NCBI RefSeq assembly: GCF_014202975.1
Contig: NZ_JACHHZ010000001.1
Location: 558,001-622,000, forward strand
Length of the DNA: 64,000 nt
Direction of reading: 5' to 3'
DNA from: Povalibacter uvarum
GTDB lineage: Bacteria; Pseudomonadota; Gammaproteobacteria; Steroidobacterales; Steroidobacteraceae
Under the pieces are notes generated by a model that saw only the letters and a list, made by a program, of their open reading frames with translations, was not told where the DNA came from and searched no databases. The translations under genes were made by a program, and so were the position numbers. Each line of letters opens with the position of its first letter. The stretch's first letter is position 1. Positions 53,604 to 61,836 of this stretch are shown here, piece after piece.

Positions 53604-56600
53604 TCAAAGCGTCGTGACCGTGAAATCGTCGTACGAGTAGGTCGCTTCGACATAGCCGCCGAGTGCACCCACGCCCGGCGTCGTGAGCCGATCCGATGCC
53701 GAATCGCTCGCCGTCGTCTGGCCGATGATCGTCCAGTTGCCCGATACGAACCGCTCGACAACCGCCTGCAGCTGAACCGGCGAAGTGCCCGTTGCGCTCA
53801 GGCGCAAGCGGAACAGATCCGTCGTGTTGAGCGGCGTCGAGAGCGTGAACGACGAGAGCGTCGTCACGAATTGCTGACCGCGCTGACGACCCAGCACCAC
53901 GCTCGTCGAGCTGTCATCGAAGTACAGCATGTAACCGTCGACGACGTTGCTCTGCGCGACGGTGTTGGACTGAACGCGTGTGAAGAGCGAGGGATAGCCG
54001 ATCGAAGTACTCGACATGCGCAGCACCGTCGAAACTTCCGCGTTCAGGAGCGCTTCGGACGACGGGCGATACAGGATCGTGTCGCGGTAGTCGACCGTCG
54101 ATGCCTGCTTCACGACGCGGCCGCCGACCAGCGAGAAGGCCGACGGGGTCTTCTCGACCCAGCCGTTGCCGATCGTGTCCGAATCCGAACGACCGAACGC
54201 ATCAGTGAACGAGCCGCCGCCGCCAGCCGCGACGATCGTGAACTGCGGGCTCTGCGGCGACGTGCCGCCATTGGCGCCCGAGTTGAAGACCGTCACGTTC
54301 GCTGTGCCTGCCGACTGCACATCAGCCGCAGTGATCGCCGCCTGCAGCTGGGTCGGCGAGATGAATGTCGTGGTGCGGTTGGCACCGTTCCACCGGACGA
54401 CCGAGCCGGCGGTGAAGTTCGCGCCATTCACGACCAGGTTGAACGCGCCAGCACCTGCTGTGGTGGCCGTCGGCACGATGCCGGAGACCGCGGGCACGTT
54501 GCTCACCGGCGCGCCGTTCGACAGCGTGCGGTAGTGGAAGTTGTCGTAGGCCTCCGAGTTGGTCTCCCACTTCGCGAAGCCGACCGAACCGGCCGTCCCG
54601 ATCGGTGCAGGCGTCTGAGCGTAGGGGCAGAAGTAGCCGTTGTCCTGGGTGTTGTTGTCGTGGGTCATCGAGCCCGACACGACCAGGTCCCACGAGCCGC
54701 CGTTGAAGCGTTCGAGGATGCCGTTCAGCTGGACCGGATAAGTGCCCGTGACCTGGAAACGCAGGCGGTAGCGGTTGCCGTTCACCAGCGGGCTCGGCAG
54801 CGGAACGAACTGCAGCACGCACTCGCCGAGGTTGTAGGTCGGCGGCTGGATTGCGAAGGCCAGCGCGCCCGGCGAGGGGAGATAGTCTTCGACGTACAGG
54901 ATGTAGCTGTGCAGCGTGTCGGTCTGCTGCACGGTGTTGCGCTGTACGCGTGAGTGCAGCTGAGCGAAGCGTTCGCCGTTCGGCTGACGGATGAATTCGA
55001 TCGACGTTTCCGCGTTGAGCAGGTCTTCACCGGTCGGGCGATAGACGATGGCATCGTGATAGTCGACCGGGAACGTGTTGCCCGCCGAAACCGTGCCGTC
55101 CGCGTTGATCGAGAACGCGGTCGGCGTCTTCTCGACCCAGCCGTTGCCGATGTTGGCGTTCGGGCCACGATTGAAGCCGTCGAAGAACGCGGAGTCAGTG
55201 CCCGGGAGCACGTAGAAGCTCAGCGGACCCGAAACGTTCGTGCTGTTCGCGACCGTGATGGCGCCGATGCGATCGCCGTTCAGATCGGCAGTCGTCAGCG
55301 TGACCTGGATCTGCGTCGCCGAGACGAAGTTCGTCGTGCGGCTCGAGCCGTTCCAGCGACCCACGGAGCTGGCAGTGAAGCCGGAGCCGTTGATCGTCAC
55401 CACTGCGTTCGCCGAGCCCACGATCGTGGAGATCGGTGCGAGGTCAGTGAGGACGGGCGTGCCGCCGCCACCGCCGCTCGAGCTGATGGTGAACGTCTGT
55501 GCGCCGGAAGTGCCGCCGCCCGGCGTCGGGCTGAACACCGTCACCGATGCCGAGCCTGTGGTCGCGACGTCGGCCGCCGTGATGGCAGCTGTGAGGGAGG
55601 TAGCAGAGACATACGTCGTCGTGCGGGCCGAACCGTTCCAACGGACGACCGACGACGGGACGAAGTTCGCGCCCGTGACGGTGAGCGTGAAGGCGCCGGC
55701 ACCCGCGGTGCGCGACGTCGGGTTCAGGCTCGACAGCGTCGGTGCGGGATTCGTGGCCGCGGTGATCGTAAAGGTCAGCGCACCAGAGGTGCCGCCGCCC
55801 GGCGTCGGATTGAAGACCGTGACCGAAGCCGAGCCGGTGCTCGCCACGTCGGACGCGGTGATTGCCGCCGTAAGCTGCGAGTTCGACACGAAAGTCGTCG
55901 TGCGATTCGAGCCGTTCCAGCGCACCACTGCGCCGCTCGCGAAGCTCGAGCCGTTCACCGTCAGCGTGAAGGCGCCCGCGCCCACGGTGCGCGAAGAGGG
56001 GTTCAGGCTGGCCGTTACGGGGACCGGATTCGAGCCGCCGTTCGGGTTGATCGTGAAAGTCTGTGCGTTCGAGGTGCCGCCGCCCGGAGTCGGCGAGAAC
56101 ACCGTGACCGAAGCCGAACCGGCGCTTGCGAGGTCGGCCGATGTGATCGCTGCTTCGAGCGTCGTTGCGGACACGAACGTCGTCGTGCGTGCAGCACCGT
56201 TCCAGCGAACTTCAGAGCCTGCAACGAAGCCGGAGCCGGTGACCGTCAGGGTCAGACCGGATTCACCGGCGAGGGCGCTGCCCGGAGCGATGCTGGAAAG
56301 GGTCGGTGTCGGGTTCGAAGGCGCGCCGGTCAGGTTCGTGCGAACGAAGTTGTCGAAGCTGTAGGTCGTCTCGACGTAGCCGGAGAAACCCACCGAGCCG
56401 GCGTTGACGATGCGCTGTGCCGACGAGTCGCTGTAGAGCGCCTGGCCGACGACTTGCCAGCTGCCGCCGCTGAAGCGTTCCACGTAAGCGGCGAGTTCGA
56501 CCGGGCTCGTGCCTGTGGTCCGCAGGCGGAGGCGGAAGTTGTCCGTCGTGTTGAGGGCAGGGGACAGCGAGATCGTAGCGAGTGTCGTGACGAAGGCCGT

Positions 56601-57023
56601 GCCGCTCTGGCGTCCGAGAATGGCCTGCGATGTGCTGTCGTTGATGTACAGCATGTAGCTGTCGAGCCAGCCTGCGAAGGTCACTGTGTTCGTCTGAACA
56701 CGCGTATGGACCTGCGGGTAGCCCGGGCTGCCGGTGAAGCGCAGCTCTACCGATGCTTCGACGTCCGCGACGTTCTCGGCGGCCGGGCGGTAGACCAGGT
56801 TGTCCGGGTAGCCGGTGCCGACCGACAGCTTGGTCACGCGGCCGGAGGCGATGGAGAACGCGCTGGCGTTCTTTTCGACCCAGTTGTTGCCGATGGTGGC
56901 GCTGTCCGTCCTCTGGAAGTCGTCAGTAATGTTCGCCTGGGCCGTCCCGACCACTGCCGCGAACATGAGCAACACTGCAATCAACCGTGCAGTGAACGTG
57001 GAACCGAACAACGACGCTTTCAC
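53604..57023 (-). CDS. Large secreted IPT/TIG-repeat protein with three beta-sandwich modules
   Basis: This 1139-aa exported protein has a signal peptide ending GTAQA (residue ~30). Three copies of a ~200-residue module start with a DxFxRxDSxTIGNxWVEK-like block and include YMLYxDDSTS and PVxLxAxVERF. They lie at about 31-232, 610-835 and 935-1139. Between them are IPT/TIG domains, four in a row at ~238-605 and one at ~840-925, each with VRWNG-x-x-RTTTFVS and SASVTVFxPTPGGGTS. The order is module-IPT4-module-IPT-module. It is probably a surface or matrix adhesin that binds glycan. It lacks a PEP-CTERM tail and a barrel. GTG start with AGAGG upstream; a strong sigma54 site lies 44 bases before it. 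Confidence 0.85.
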   Translation of the reverse strand: MKASLFGSTFTARLIAVLLMFAAVVGTAQANITDDFQRTDSATIGNNWVEKNASAFSIASGRVTKLSVGTGYPDNLVYRPAAENVADVEASVELRFTGSPGYPQVHTRVQTNTVTFAGWLDSYMLYINDSTSQAILGRQSGTAFVTTLATISLSPALNTTDNFRLRLRTTGTSPVELAAYVERFSGGSWQVVGQALYSDSSAQRIVNAGSVGFSGYVETTYSFDNFVRTNLTGAPSNPTPTLSSIAPGSALAGESGLTLTVTGSGFVAGSEVRWNGAARTTTFVSATTLEAAITSADLASAGSASVTVFSPTPGGGTSNAQTFTINPNGGSNPVPVTASLNPSSRTVGAGAFTLTVNGSSFASGAVVRWNGSNRTTTFVSNSQLTAAITASDVASTGSASVTVFNPTPGGGTSGALTFTITAATNPAPTLSSLNPTSRTAGAGAFTLTVTGANFVPSSVVRWNGSARTTTYVSATSLTAAITAADVATTGSASVTVFSPTPGGGTSGAQTFTISSSGGGGGTPVLTDLAPISTIVGSANAVVTINGSGFTASSVGRWNGSSRTTNFVSATQIQVTLTTADLNGDRIGAITVANSTNVSGPLSFYVLPGTDSAFFDGFNRGPNANIGNGWVEKTPTAFSINADGTVSAGNTFPVDYHDAIVYRPTGEDLLNAETSIEFIRQPNGERFAQLHSRVQRNTVQQTDTLHSYILYVEDYLPSPGALAFAIQPPTYNLGECVLQFVPLPSPLVNGNRYRLRFQVTGTYPVQLNGILERFNGGSWDLVVSGSMTHDNNTQDNGYFCPYAQTPAPIGTAGSVGFAKWETNSEAYDNFHYRTLSNGAPVSNVPAVSGIVPTATTAGAGAFNLVVNGANFTAGSVVRWNGANRTTTFISPTQLQAAITAADVQSAGTANVTVFNSGANGGTSPQSPQFTIVAAGGGGSFTDAFGRSDSDTIGNGWVEKTPSAFSLVGGRVVKQASTVDYRDTILYRPSSEALLNAEVSTVLRMSSTSIGYPSLFTRVQSNTVAQSNVVDGYMLYFDDSSTSVVLGRQRGQQFVTTLSSFTLSTPLNTTDLFRLRLSATGTSPVQLQAVVERFVSGNWTIIGQTTASDSASDRLTTPGVGALGGYVEATYSYDDFTVTTL

Positions 57024-57066
57024 GATCTCGGACCTCTGGGCATCGACTTAACAGTGCACCAAGAGT

Positions 57067-57082
57067 TGCAAGCCCCGTACCA
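57067..57082 (-). promoter_or_regulatory. Near-consensus sigma54 promoter of the IPT-repeat protein gene
   Basis: Read on the minus strand, TGGTAC-GGGGC-TTGCA matches 10 of 11 consensus bases with correct GG-N10-GC spacing. The predicted transcription start is near 57056, giving a 33-base leader before the GTG at 57023. It is the best sigma54 site in the window. Confidence 0.82.
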
Positions 57083-57232
57083 AGAGTGAAAAGCTGAATC
57101 AGTTCATTCGGTTATCGCGTTTTTCGAGGGTCGACGGAGGCCCGCTGTTAACTATTTCGACGCGCTGTGAGGGAAAAGTGTGAACTGGCGCAAATTCTTG
57201 TTCCGAAAGGGCGATTTCTGTCCGACAGGTCC

Positions 57233-58252
57233 TTACGGGGTATTGCTTTCAGCGTTCGCTTCACGCGTGCCTTTCGCCACGTCGCGGACGCTCATGCCCA
57301 CGACGGGCAGCATCGCGAGGCCGCAGACGACGACCGAAACGTAGGCCAGCAGGTGGAAGAACAACGATGCCGCGATGGCTTCCGCGCCAGGAACGCCGAA
57401 CGGCTCCAGGGCGAGTGTGAAGGCGAGCTGGATGCTTCCGACATAACCTGGGCTGTTCGGCAGGCTGATGCCGATGACGGTGAAGACTGTCGTCAGCACC
57501 GCGGCGAGTGCACCCAGGTCCAGGTGCATGGCGTAGAGACTGAGCCAGATGCACGCGAACATGAACAGCCATTGCAGGATCGACATCGCCATCACGGCGG
57601 AAATGGAGCGGATGCTGCGCAATGCGTTGAGGCCGGTCGCGGCCGCGCGCAGCTGATCGAGGATGCGGGCGCGCAGAGGCGGCGGCGCCTTGCCGAGCAG
57701 GTGCTCGCACAGAGCCAGGCATTGCTCCGTCCGGAACACGAAGATCAGGAACAGGATCAGCGCGACGAATGCGCCGGCGGCCAGCAGCCAGATGACCGAC
57801 GAAAGCCATGCTGAAGCCGATTTCGCCGTCAGGAAGGCCAGCGCCGCGAGCAGAAGGATCGACAGCAGATCGAACACCCGTTCGAGCGCGACCGACATCA
57901 GCGAGGCGAGCATCCGGATGTTCAACCGCTGAGCGCCCAGCCACGCGCGCACGATCTCGCCGAACTGCATCGGCAGCAACGCACCCGCGGCGTAGCCGAT
58001 CATGACCGGCGCGAAGAGGCGGCCCGCCGTCACGCCAGGAACCACGCTGCGCAGCAAGTATGCCCAGCGAACGGTCTTCACCCAGTAGTAGGCGAAGAGA
58101 CTCAGCAGGAAGGGGCCGATCACCCACCATCGTGCCGCCGCAAGCACGCGGCGCAGTTCTGCGCCGTCAACATCACGAAGCGCGAACACCAGCAGGATGG
58201 CGCTCAGCACGACGCCCGCGCCGAGCGCGAGCCAACGCTTGTTGGAACTCAT
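57233..58252 (-). CDS. UPF0104 family membrane protein (flippase-like)
   Basis: This 339-aa protein has eight to nine membrane helices of the lysylphosphatidylglycerol-synthase TM/YbhN type. Family features are FLLSLFAYYWVKTVRWAYLLRSVVPG, YAAGALLPMQFGEIVRAWL and the late GISLPNSPGYVGSIQLAFTLAL. Relatives are proposed to flip or transfer lipids. Its ATG overlaps the stop of the LamG gene upstream on the same strand, so the two are coupled. A diverged paralog (59785) lies on the other side of the LamG gene. Confidence 0.85.
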   Translation of the reverse strand: MSSNKRWLALGAGVVLSAILLVFALRDVDGAELRRVLAAARWWVIGPFLLSLFAYYWVKTVRWAYLLRSVVPGVTAGRLFAPVMIGYAAGALLPMQFGEIVRAWLGAQRLNIRMLASLMSVALERVFDLLSILLLAALAFLTAKSASAWLSSVIWLLAAGAFVALILFLIFVFRTEQCLALCEHLLGKAPPPLRARILDQLRAAATGLNALRSIRSISAVMAMSILQWLFMFACIWLSLYAMHLDLGALAAVLTTVFTVIGISLPNSPGYVGSIQLAFTLALEPFGVPGAEAIAASLFFHLLAYVSVVVCGLAMLPVVGMSVRDVAKGTREANAESNTP

Positions 58253-59601
58253 CGCGCGACGCGAAGGGTCGGCGAGCTGTATCCGCGGCGTGCGAGCAAG
58301 GCGAGGAAGCCGAAGACAATGAATCCGAGTCCGAATTGACCGCCGCCACCACCACCACCCGAACCGCCGCTCGGCGGCGGCTGTGTCACTGTAATCGTCG
58401 TCACGGTAAGACCGCCGGACCTGTCGGAAGCATTGCCCGCAGCATCACGGGCGCGCACCGTGTAGATGTAGGTGCTCGCGGCCGTGAGCCCGGAGTCCGT
58501 GTAACTCGTAGCAGTCGGAGAGGCGATCAGGTCGCCGTCGCGATAGAGATCGTAGCCGGCGACGCCGACGTTATCGGTGGCTGCGTCCCAGGCGAGATTT
58601 ACGCCGCTTGCGGTGGCTCCGGAGGCGCGAAGGTTAGCGGGTACTGTAGGTGCCGACGTATCGCTGCCGCCACCCGATCCAGTGAGCGGAGGCTCGGCGG
58701 AAGAAAGAGCTCCTGACTTCAGATTGCTTGCGTTGATGCAGGCACCGCCGCCGCCCACCTGGTTGCATGGGCTCGTCGCTTCGAATGTGTAGTGGCCCGC
58801 GAGCCCGGTTTCGGCACCAGTCACCCGTGCGCGATAGTTCTGTGCGATGTCCGTGCTGGACTTGGCGATCGACCAGAACCGGAGTTCGTCGATGTTGCCT
58901 TTGTAGTCTTCGTACTGGGTGATCTGACCGAGCGCTGCCTGCTTCTCCGCGCCCCAGATCCAGCCCGCCTGCGGAAAGCCGGTCCAGTTGTTCCACCACT
59001 GCCGCATGTCCGTCATTTCGCTGGTCGTTTCGGTGTCGGAAAGCGCACCGTCGATCCACATTTCCAGCGTTGCGCCGCTGCCGCTCTGACGCCGCACCAG
59101 CGTCACCTGATGCCATTGGCCGTCGAGCAGGGAAGCGCCGCTTGCGTTCTGCACGGCGTGCAAGTCGCCGCTGCGTGCGTCCGCGGGTGCGCCGTCGCCG
59201 AACAACCAGCGAAGACGGCCGCCGTTGAAGAACTGCAGGCTGAACGTTCCGCTCGAGTAGCTGGTGTTGTTGTGACCATCGAGCAGGAAGTTTCCGGCGT
59301 ACCACCAGCTCGATGAGCTGTACGGCGTCGGGTTCGCGTTGCTCCAGTTCCGCAGCTGATTCGTGCCGCTGTCCGTGGAGCCGACCGGCAGCGAACTGTC
59401 CGGCCGCAGCCAGATCTCCAGCGTGAACTCGCCGGTGCCGAACCCGGCGGGAATGGTGTTCTGCCGCCCGTAGTCGTAATCGCTCGCCGCGTTCTCGAAG
59501 AACTCGAGCGAGCTCGCTCCCGCAACGGCGGTGCACAGCAATGCAACCGCGAACGTGGTCCAGCGCCAATGCGAGGTCCTGCGGGAAAGGGGCGTTACCA
59601 C
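58249..59601 (-). CDS. Secreted LamG plus fibronectin III protein with Gly-rich C-terminal anchor
   Basis: This 450-aa protein has a signal peptide ending AVAGA (residue ~29). A LamG/concanavalin-like domain covers ~30-270 (FTLEIWLRPDSS, GQWHQVTLVRRQSGS, LEMWIDGAL, GNIDELRFWSIA). A fibronectin III domain covers ~315-405 (APTVPANLRASGATASGVNLAWDAATDNVGVAGYDLYRDG). The tail is a run of glycines, a hydrophobic helix (FGLGFIVFGFLALLA) and RR. That tail has the three-part form of a sorting signal of the GlyGly-CTERM kind, not PEP-CTERM. Start GTG 59601 is the best available but has no good ribosome site. Its stop overlaps the UPF0104 start. Confidence 0.8.
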   Translation of the reverse strand: MVTPLSRRTSHWRWTTFAVALLCTAVAGASSLEFFENAASDYDYGRQNTIPAGFGTGEFTLEIWLRPDSSLPVGSTDSGTNQLRNWSNANPTPYSSSSWWYAGNFLLDGHNNTSYSSGTFSLQFFNGGRLRWLFGDGAPADARSGDLHAVQNASGASLLDGQWHQVTLVRRQSGSGATLEMWIDGALSDTETTSEMTDMRQWWNNWTGFPQAGWIWGAEKQAALGQITQYEDYKGNIDELRFWSIAKSSTDIAQNYRARVTGAETGLAGHYTFEATSPCNQVGGGGACINASNLKSGALSSAEPPLTGSGGGSDTSAPTVPANLRASGATASGVNLAWDAATDNVGVAGYDLYRDGDLIASPTATSYTDSGLTAASTYIYTVRARDAAGNASDRSGGLTVTTITVTQPPPSGGSGGGGGGGQFGLGFIVFGFLALLARRGYSSPTLRVAR

Positions 59602-59784
59602 TATTAAGTTCCTGTCATTGCGCTGGTCTGGCCGGCGGGATTGTGACTGCTTCGACAGAACGCGTCACTCGCCCACTGGAACATTGCAGAGGTCGCAAAA
59701 GTTGCTTGGCCCGAGCACTTTCCCACGTTTTTCGTTGCTTATGGTAAGTAATCCAGAGACGGTCTGTCTCATCCGGTACCGCAG

Positions 59785-60774
59785 ATGACGTCACGCCCGT
59801 CCTGGCTCGTCCTAGGCCTCGCCATCGGGAGCGTATTCCTGTGGCTGTCGCTGCGGTCGGTGAACCTGTCCGAAAGCCTGAACATCGCCCTGCAGGCGCA
59901 TCTTCCCTGGGAACTCGTCGCGATCGTCGCGTCGATCGCCTTCATGTGCTTCAAAGCCTGGCGATGGCGGGTGCTGCTATCGCCGCTCTACGACTTCCGC
60001 ATCACCCAGTTGATTACGGCGGTGTACGCCGGAACCGCGGTCAATCTCGTCGTTTCGCATGTAGGTGAGCTGGCGCGTGTGGCAATCGTCAGCAAGCGCC
60101 ATCGCGTGCCCGCAAGCGCGCTGCTCGGCACGATCGCGATCGAGCGGCTTTTCGATACGGCTTCCGTGCTCGTGTTTCTCGGCGTGCTCGTGCTGACCAC
60201 TGACGAAGTGGCGCCGATGGTCGTCTCGGCAAGCTATGTTGCACTGGGACTCGTCATCTGCGCGTTGTTCGCAATGGTCGTCGTATTCCTCTGGACCGAC
60301 GCTGCGCTGCGTCTTGCAGAGAAGCTCCTGTTCTTCGTCTCGCCGCGCTGGCGCGAGAAAATCCTCTGGCACCTGCGCGAAGCGCTGAGCGGTTTGAGCA
60401 CCATCCGCAATGGCAGGCTGCTGCCGAAAGTGATCATCCTGTCGGTGCTGCAATGGACGTGCATTCTCATCGGCATTCTCGCCAGCATGCGGTCGCTGGG
60501 ACTGACTACCGAGGCTGTCTCCGCGATCGCGGTGCTCGTGCTCATCGTCGTGGGGCTGACGCTGCCGGCTGCGCCGATTCACGTCGGCACGACGCAGCTC
60601 GGGTTCACCTTCGGGCTCGCTGCCTTCCATGTGACGGCGCCCAATGCCTTCGCGGCATCGATCGTTTACACCGTGTTCGTCCTGCTGCCGATGGTCATTC
60701 TCGGCCTGGCTGCGCTCTATCGTTCGGGACGCCGCTGGCGCGTGAAGGCACCAGCGGTCCGTACCGACCCCTGA
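59785..60774 (+). CDS. UPF0104 family membrane protein (flippase-like), second copy
   Basis: This 329-aa polytopic protein shares the family plan of the one at 57233: an early IAFMCFKAWRWRVLLSPL helix, AGTAVNLVVSHVGELARVAIV, and a late GLTLPAAPIHVGTTQLGFTFGLA. It has eight or so helices. A lipid- or polyprenyl-flipping role is possible. It is the first gene of the plus-strand run that continues with the SGNH-like protein (6 bases later), MBOAT, ACP and ligase. It could supply a lipid-linked or lipid substrate to that system. Confidence 0.85.
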   Translation: MTSRPSWLVLGLAIGSVFLWLSLRSVNLSESLNIALQAHLPWELVAIVASIAFMCFKAWRWRVLLSPLYDFRITQLITAVYAGTAVNLVVSHVGELARVAIVSKRHRVPASALLGTIAIERLFDTASVLVFLGVLVLTTDEVAPMVVSASYVALGLVICALFAMVVVFLWTDAALRLAEKLLFFVSPRWREKILWHLREALSGLSTIRNGRLLPKVIILSVLQWTCILIGILASMRSLGLTTEAVSAIAVLVLIVVGLTLPAAPIHVGTTQLGFTFGLAAFHVTAPNAFAASIVYTVFVLLPMVILGLAALYRSGRRWRVKAPAVRTDP

Positions 60775-60780
60775 TCCATC

Positions 60781-61833
60781 ATGAGCAAGCAGGCTTCCTG
60801 GCGCTCCATCGGGGCCGTCGTCCTCGCGGCGATCGCAGTGATCGTTGCCGCGGACTACGCGTTTCACTACGTGACGCCCCGCATCTGGCTGCGACAGGTC
60901 GACGATGGCGTCCGCGATTTCGCGCATTCCAATCCACGAATCCTGTCGATCAGTTCGAGTCACGGAAGATCGATGGATGTCGTCGGCAAGGAACTCGCGC
61001 GAAGAACTGGCGAGTCCGACGTCATGGTGTCGGTCGCGATGGAAGCAGGCAAGGCCACGCACTTTCAGTTCGTGCTCGATGAGCGCCTGCGGCCCTTGAT
61101 CGAGGAGCGCGATGCGACCGGCAGGCGGGTCCACGATCACCTGGAGCGCGCATTGCTGGTTACCGAATGGTGGGACAGCTGTTCGTGGGAGAAGGGCAGG
61201 CCCGCTGTTGAACTGCCTTCGCACGCGTGGACGCTCGGGCATTTCGTTCGCGATGTCGAGCAGCAGGGCATTACCCCCATCAATCGCAACTATCTGCGCT
61301 GGCGCTGGAAGCGGCTGCTGTCTGATTCCGTGCTCGTCACGGATCGTGGTCGCGGAGCCATCCTCAAGGACGGCATGGCGGAGTTGCGGGGCCAGCCGAC
61401 CGGCCGTACGGCGGAGGAAGAGAAAGCCTTCACCGAGTGGTGGCTGAAGTACAACGAGGGCGGCAAGCGCTGTCTCTTCAGTGACGACCAGGCGCAAGCG
61501 TACGCGCACATCGTCGACTACCTGAAATCCCAGGGACTCGACGTCACGATCGTCATCTTTGCCCGCAGGCCGGGCACGCTGAGCGAAGAGGCGATTCAAG
61601 GCACGCTCGCGGAGTACTCGGCGCGCATGCGCGAATTTGCCGATGAGCACGGCGTGCGGCTCATAGACATCACGACGCGTTCGCCGCTCGGTAATGACGA
61701 TTACATGGCCGACTACGATCACGTGAATGCCCAGGGCAACCGCAAGCTGGCTGGCTGGCTTCTCGATGGCGATCTCGCGTTCCTCGCGCAACACACCACG
61801 CCGACTTCGACAGTCGGCATGACGGCCCGGTGA
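60781..61833 (+). CDS. SGNH-like (DltD/AlgX-like) membrane-anchored acyltransferase partner
   Basis: This 350-aa protein has one N-terminal membrane anchor (~10-25) and a periplasmic domain. The fold signature is partly visible: an early ILSISSSHGRSMD with a likely nucleophile serine at ~60, and a late DYMADYDHVNAQGNRKLAGWLL with D311-x-x-H314 as the Asp-His pair. The TIVIFARRPGTLS strand resembles block III of DltD/AlgJ. Such proteins receive an acyl group from an MBOAT channel and place it on a polymer. It lies four bases before the MBOAT gene. No closer family could be named. Confidence 0.72.
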   Translation: MSKQASWRSIGAVVLAAIAVIVAADYAFHYVTPRIWLRQVDDGVRDFAHSNPRILSISSSHGRSMDVVGKELARRTGESDVMVSVAMEAGKATHFQFVLDERLRPLIEERDATGRRVHDHLERALLVTEWWDSCSWEKGRPAVELPSHAWTLGHFVRDVEQQGITPINRNYLRWRWKRLLSDSVLVTDRGRGAILKDGMAELRGQPTGRTAEEEKAFTEWWLKYNEGGKRCLFSDDQAQAYAHIVDYLKSQGLDVTIVIFARRPGTLSEEAIQGTLAEYSARMREFADEHGVRLIDITTRSPLGNDDYMADYDHVNAQGNRKLAGWLLDGDLAFLAQHTTPTSTVGMTAR

Positions 61834-61836
61834 CGC

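Noticed and set aside
54954-57089. Plus-strand reading frame of 711 codons
   Set aside because: It is antisense to the IPT-repeat gene; its repetitiveness only reflects the repeats on the other strand.
59619-59634. Sigma54-like element before the LamG gene (minus strand)
   Set aside because: GG-N10-GC spacing is right, but only about six consensus bases match and the predicted start leaves almost no leader before the GTG.
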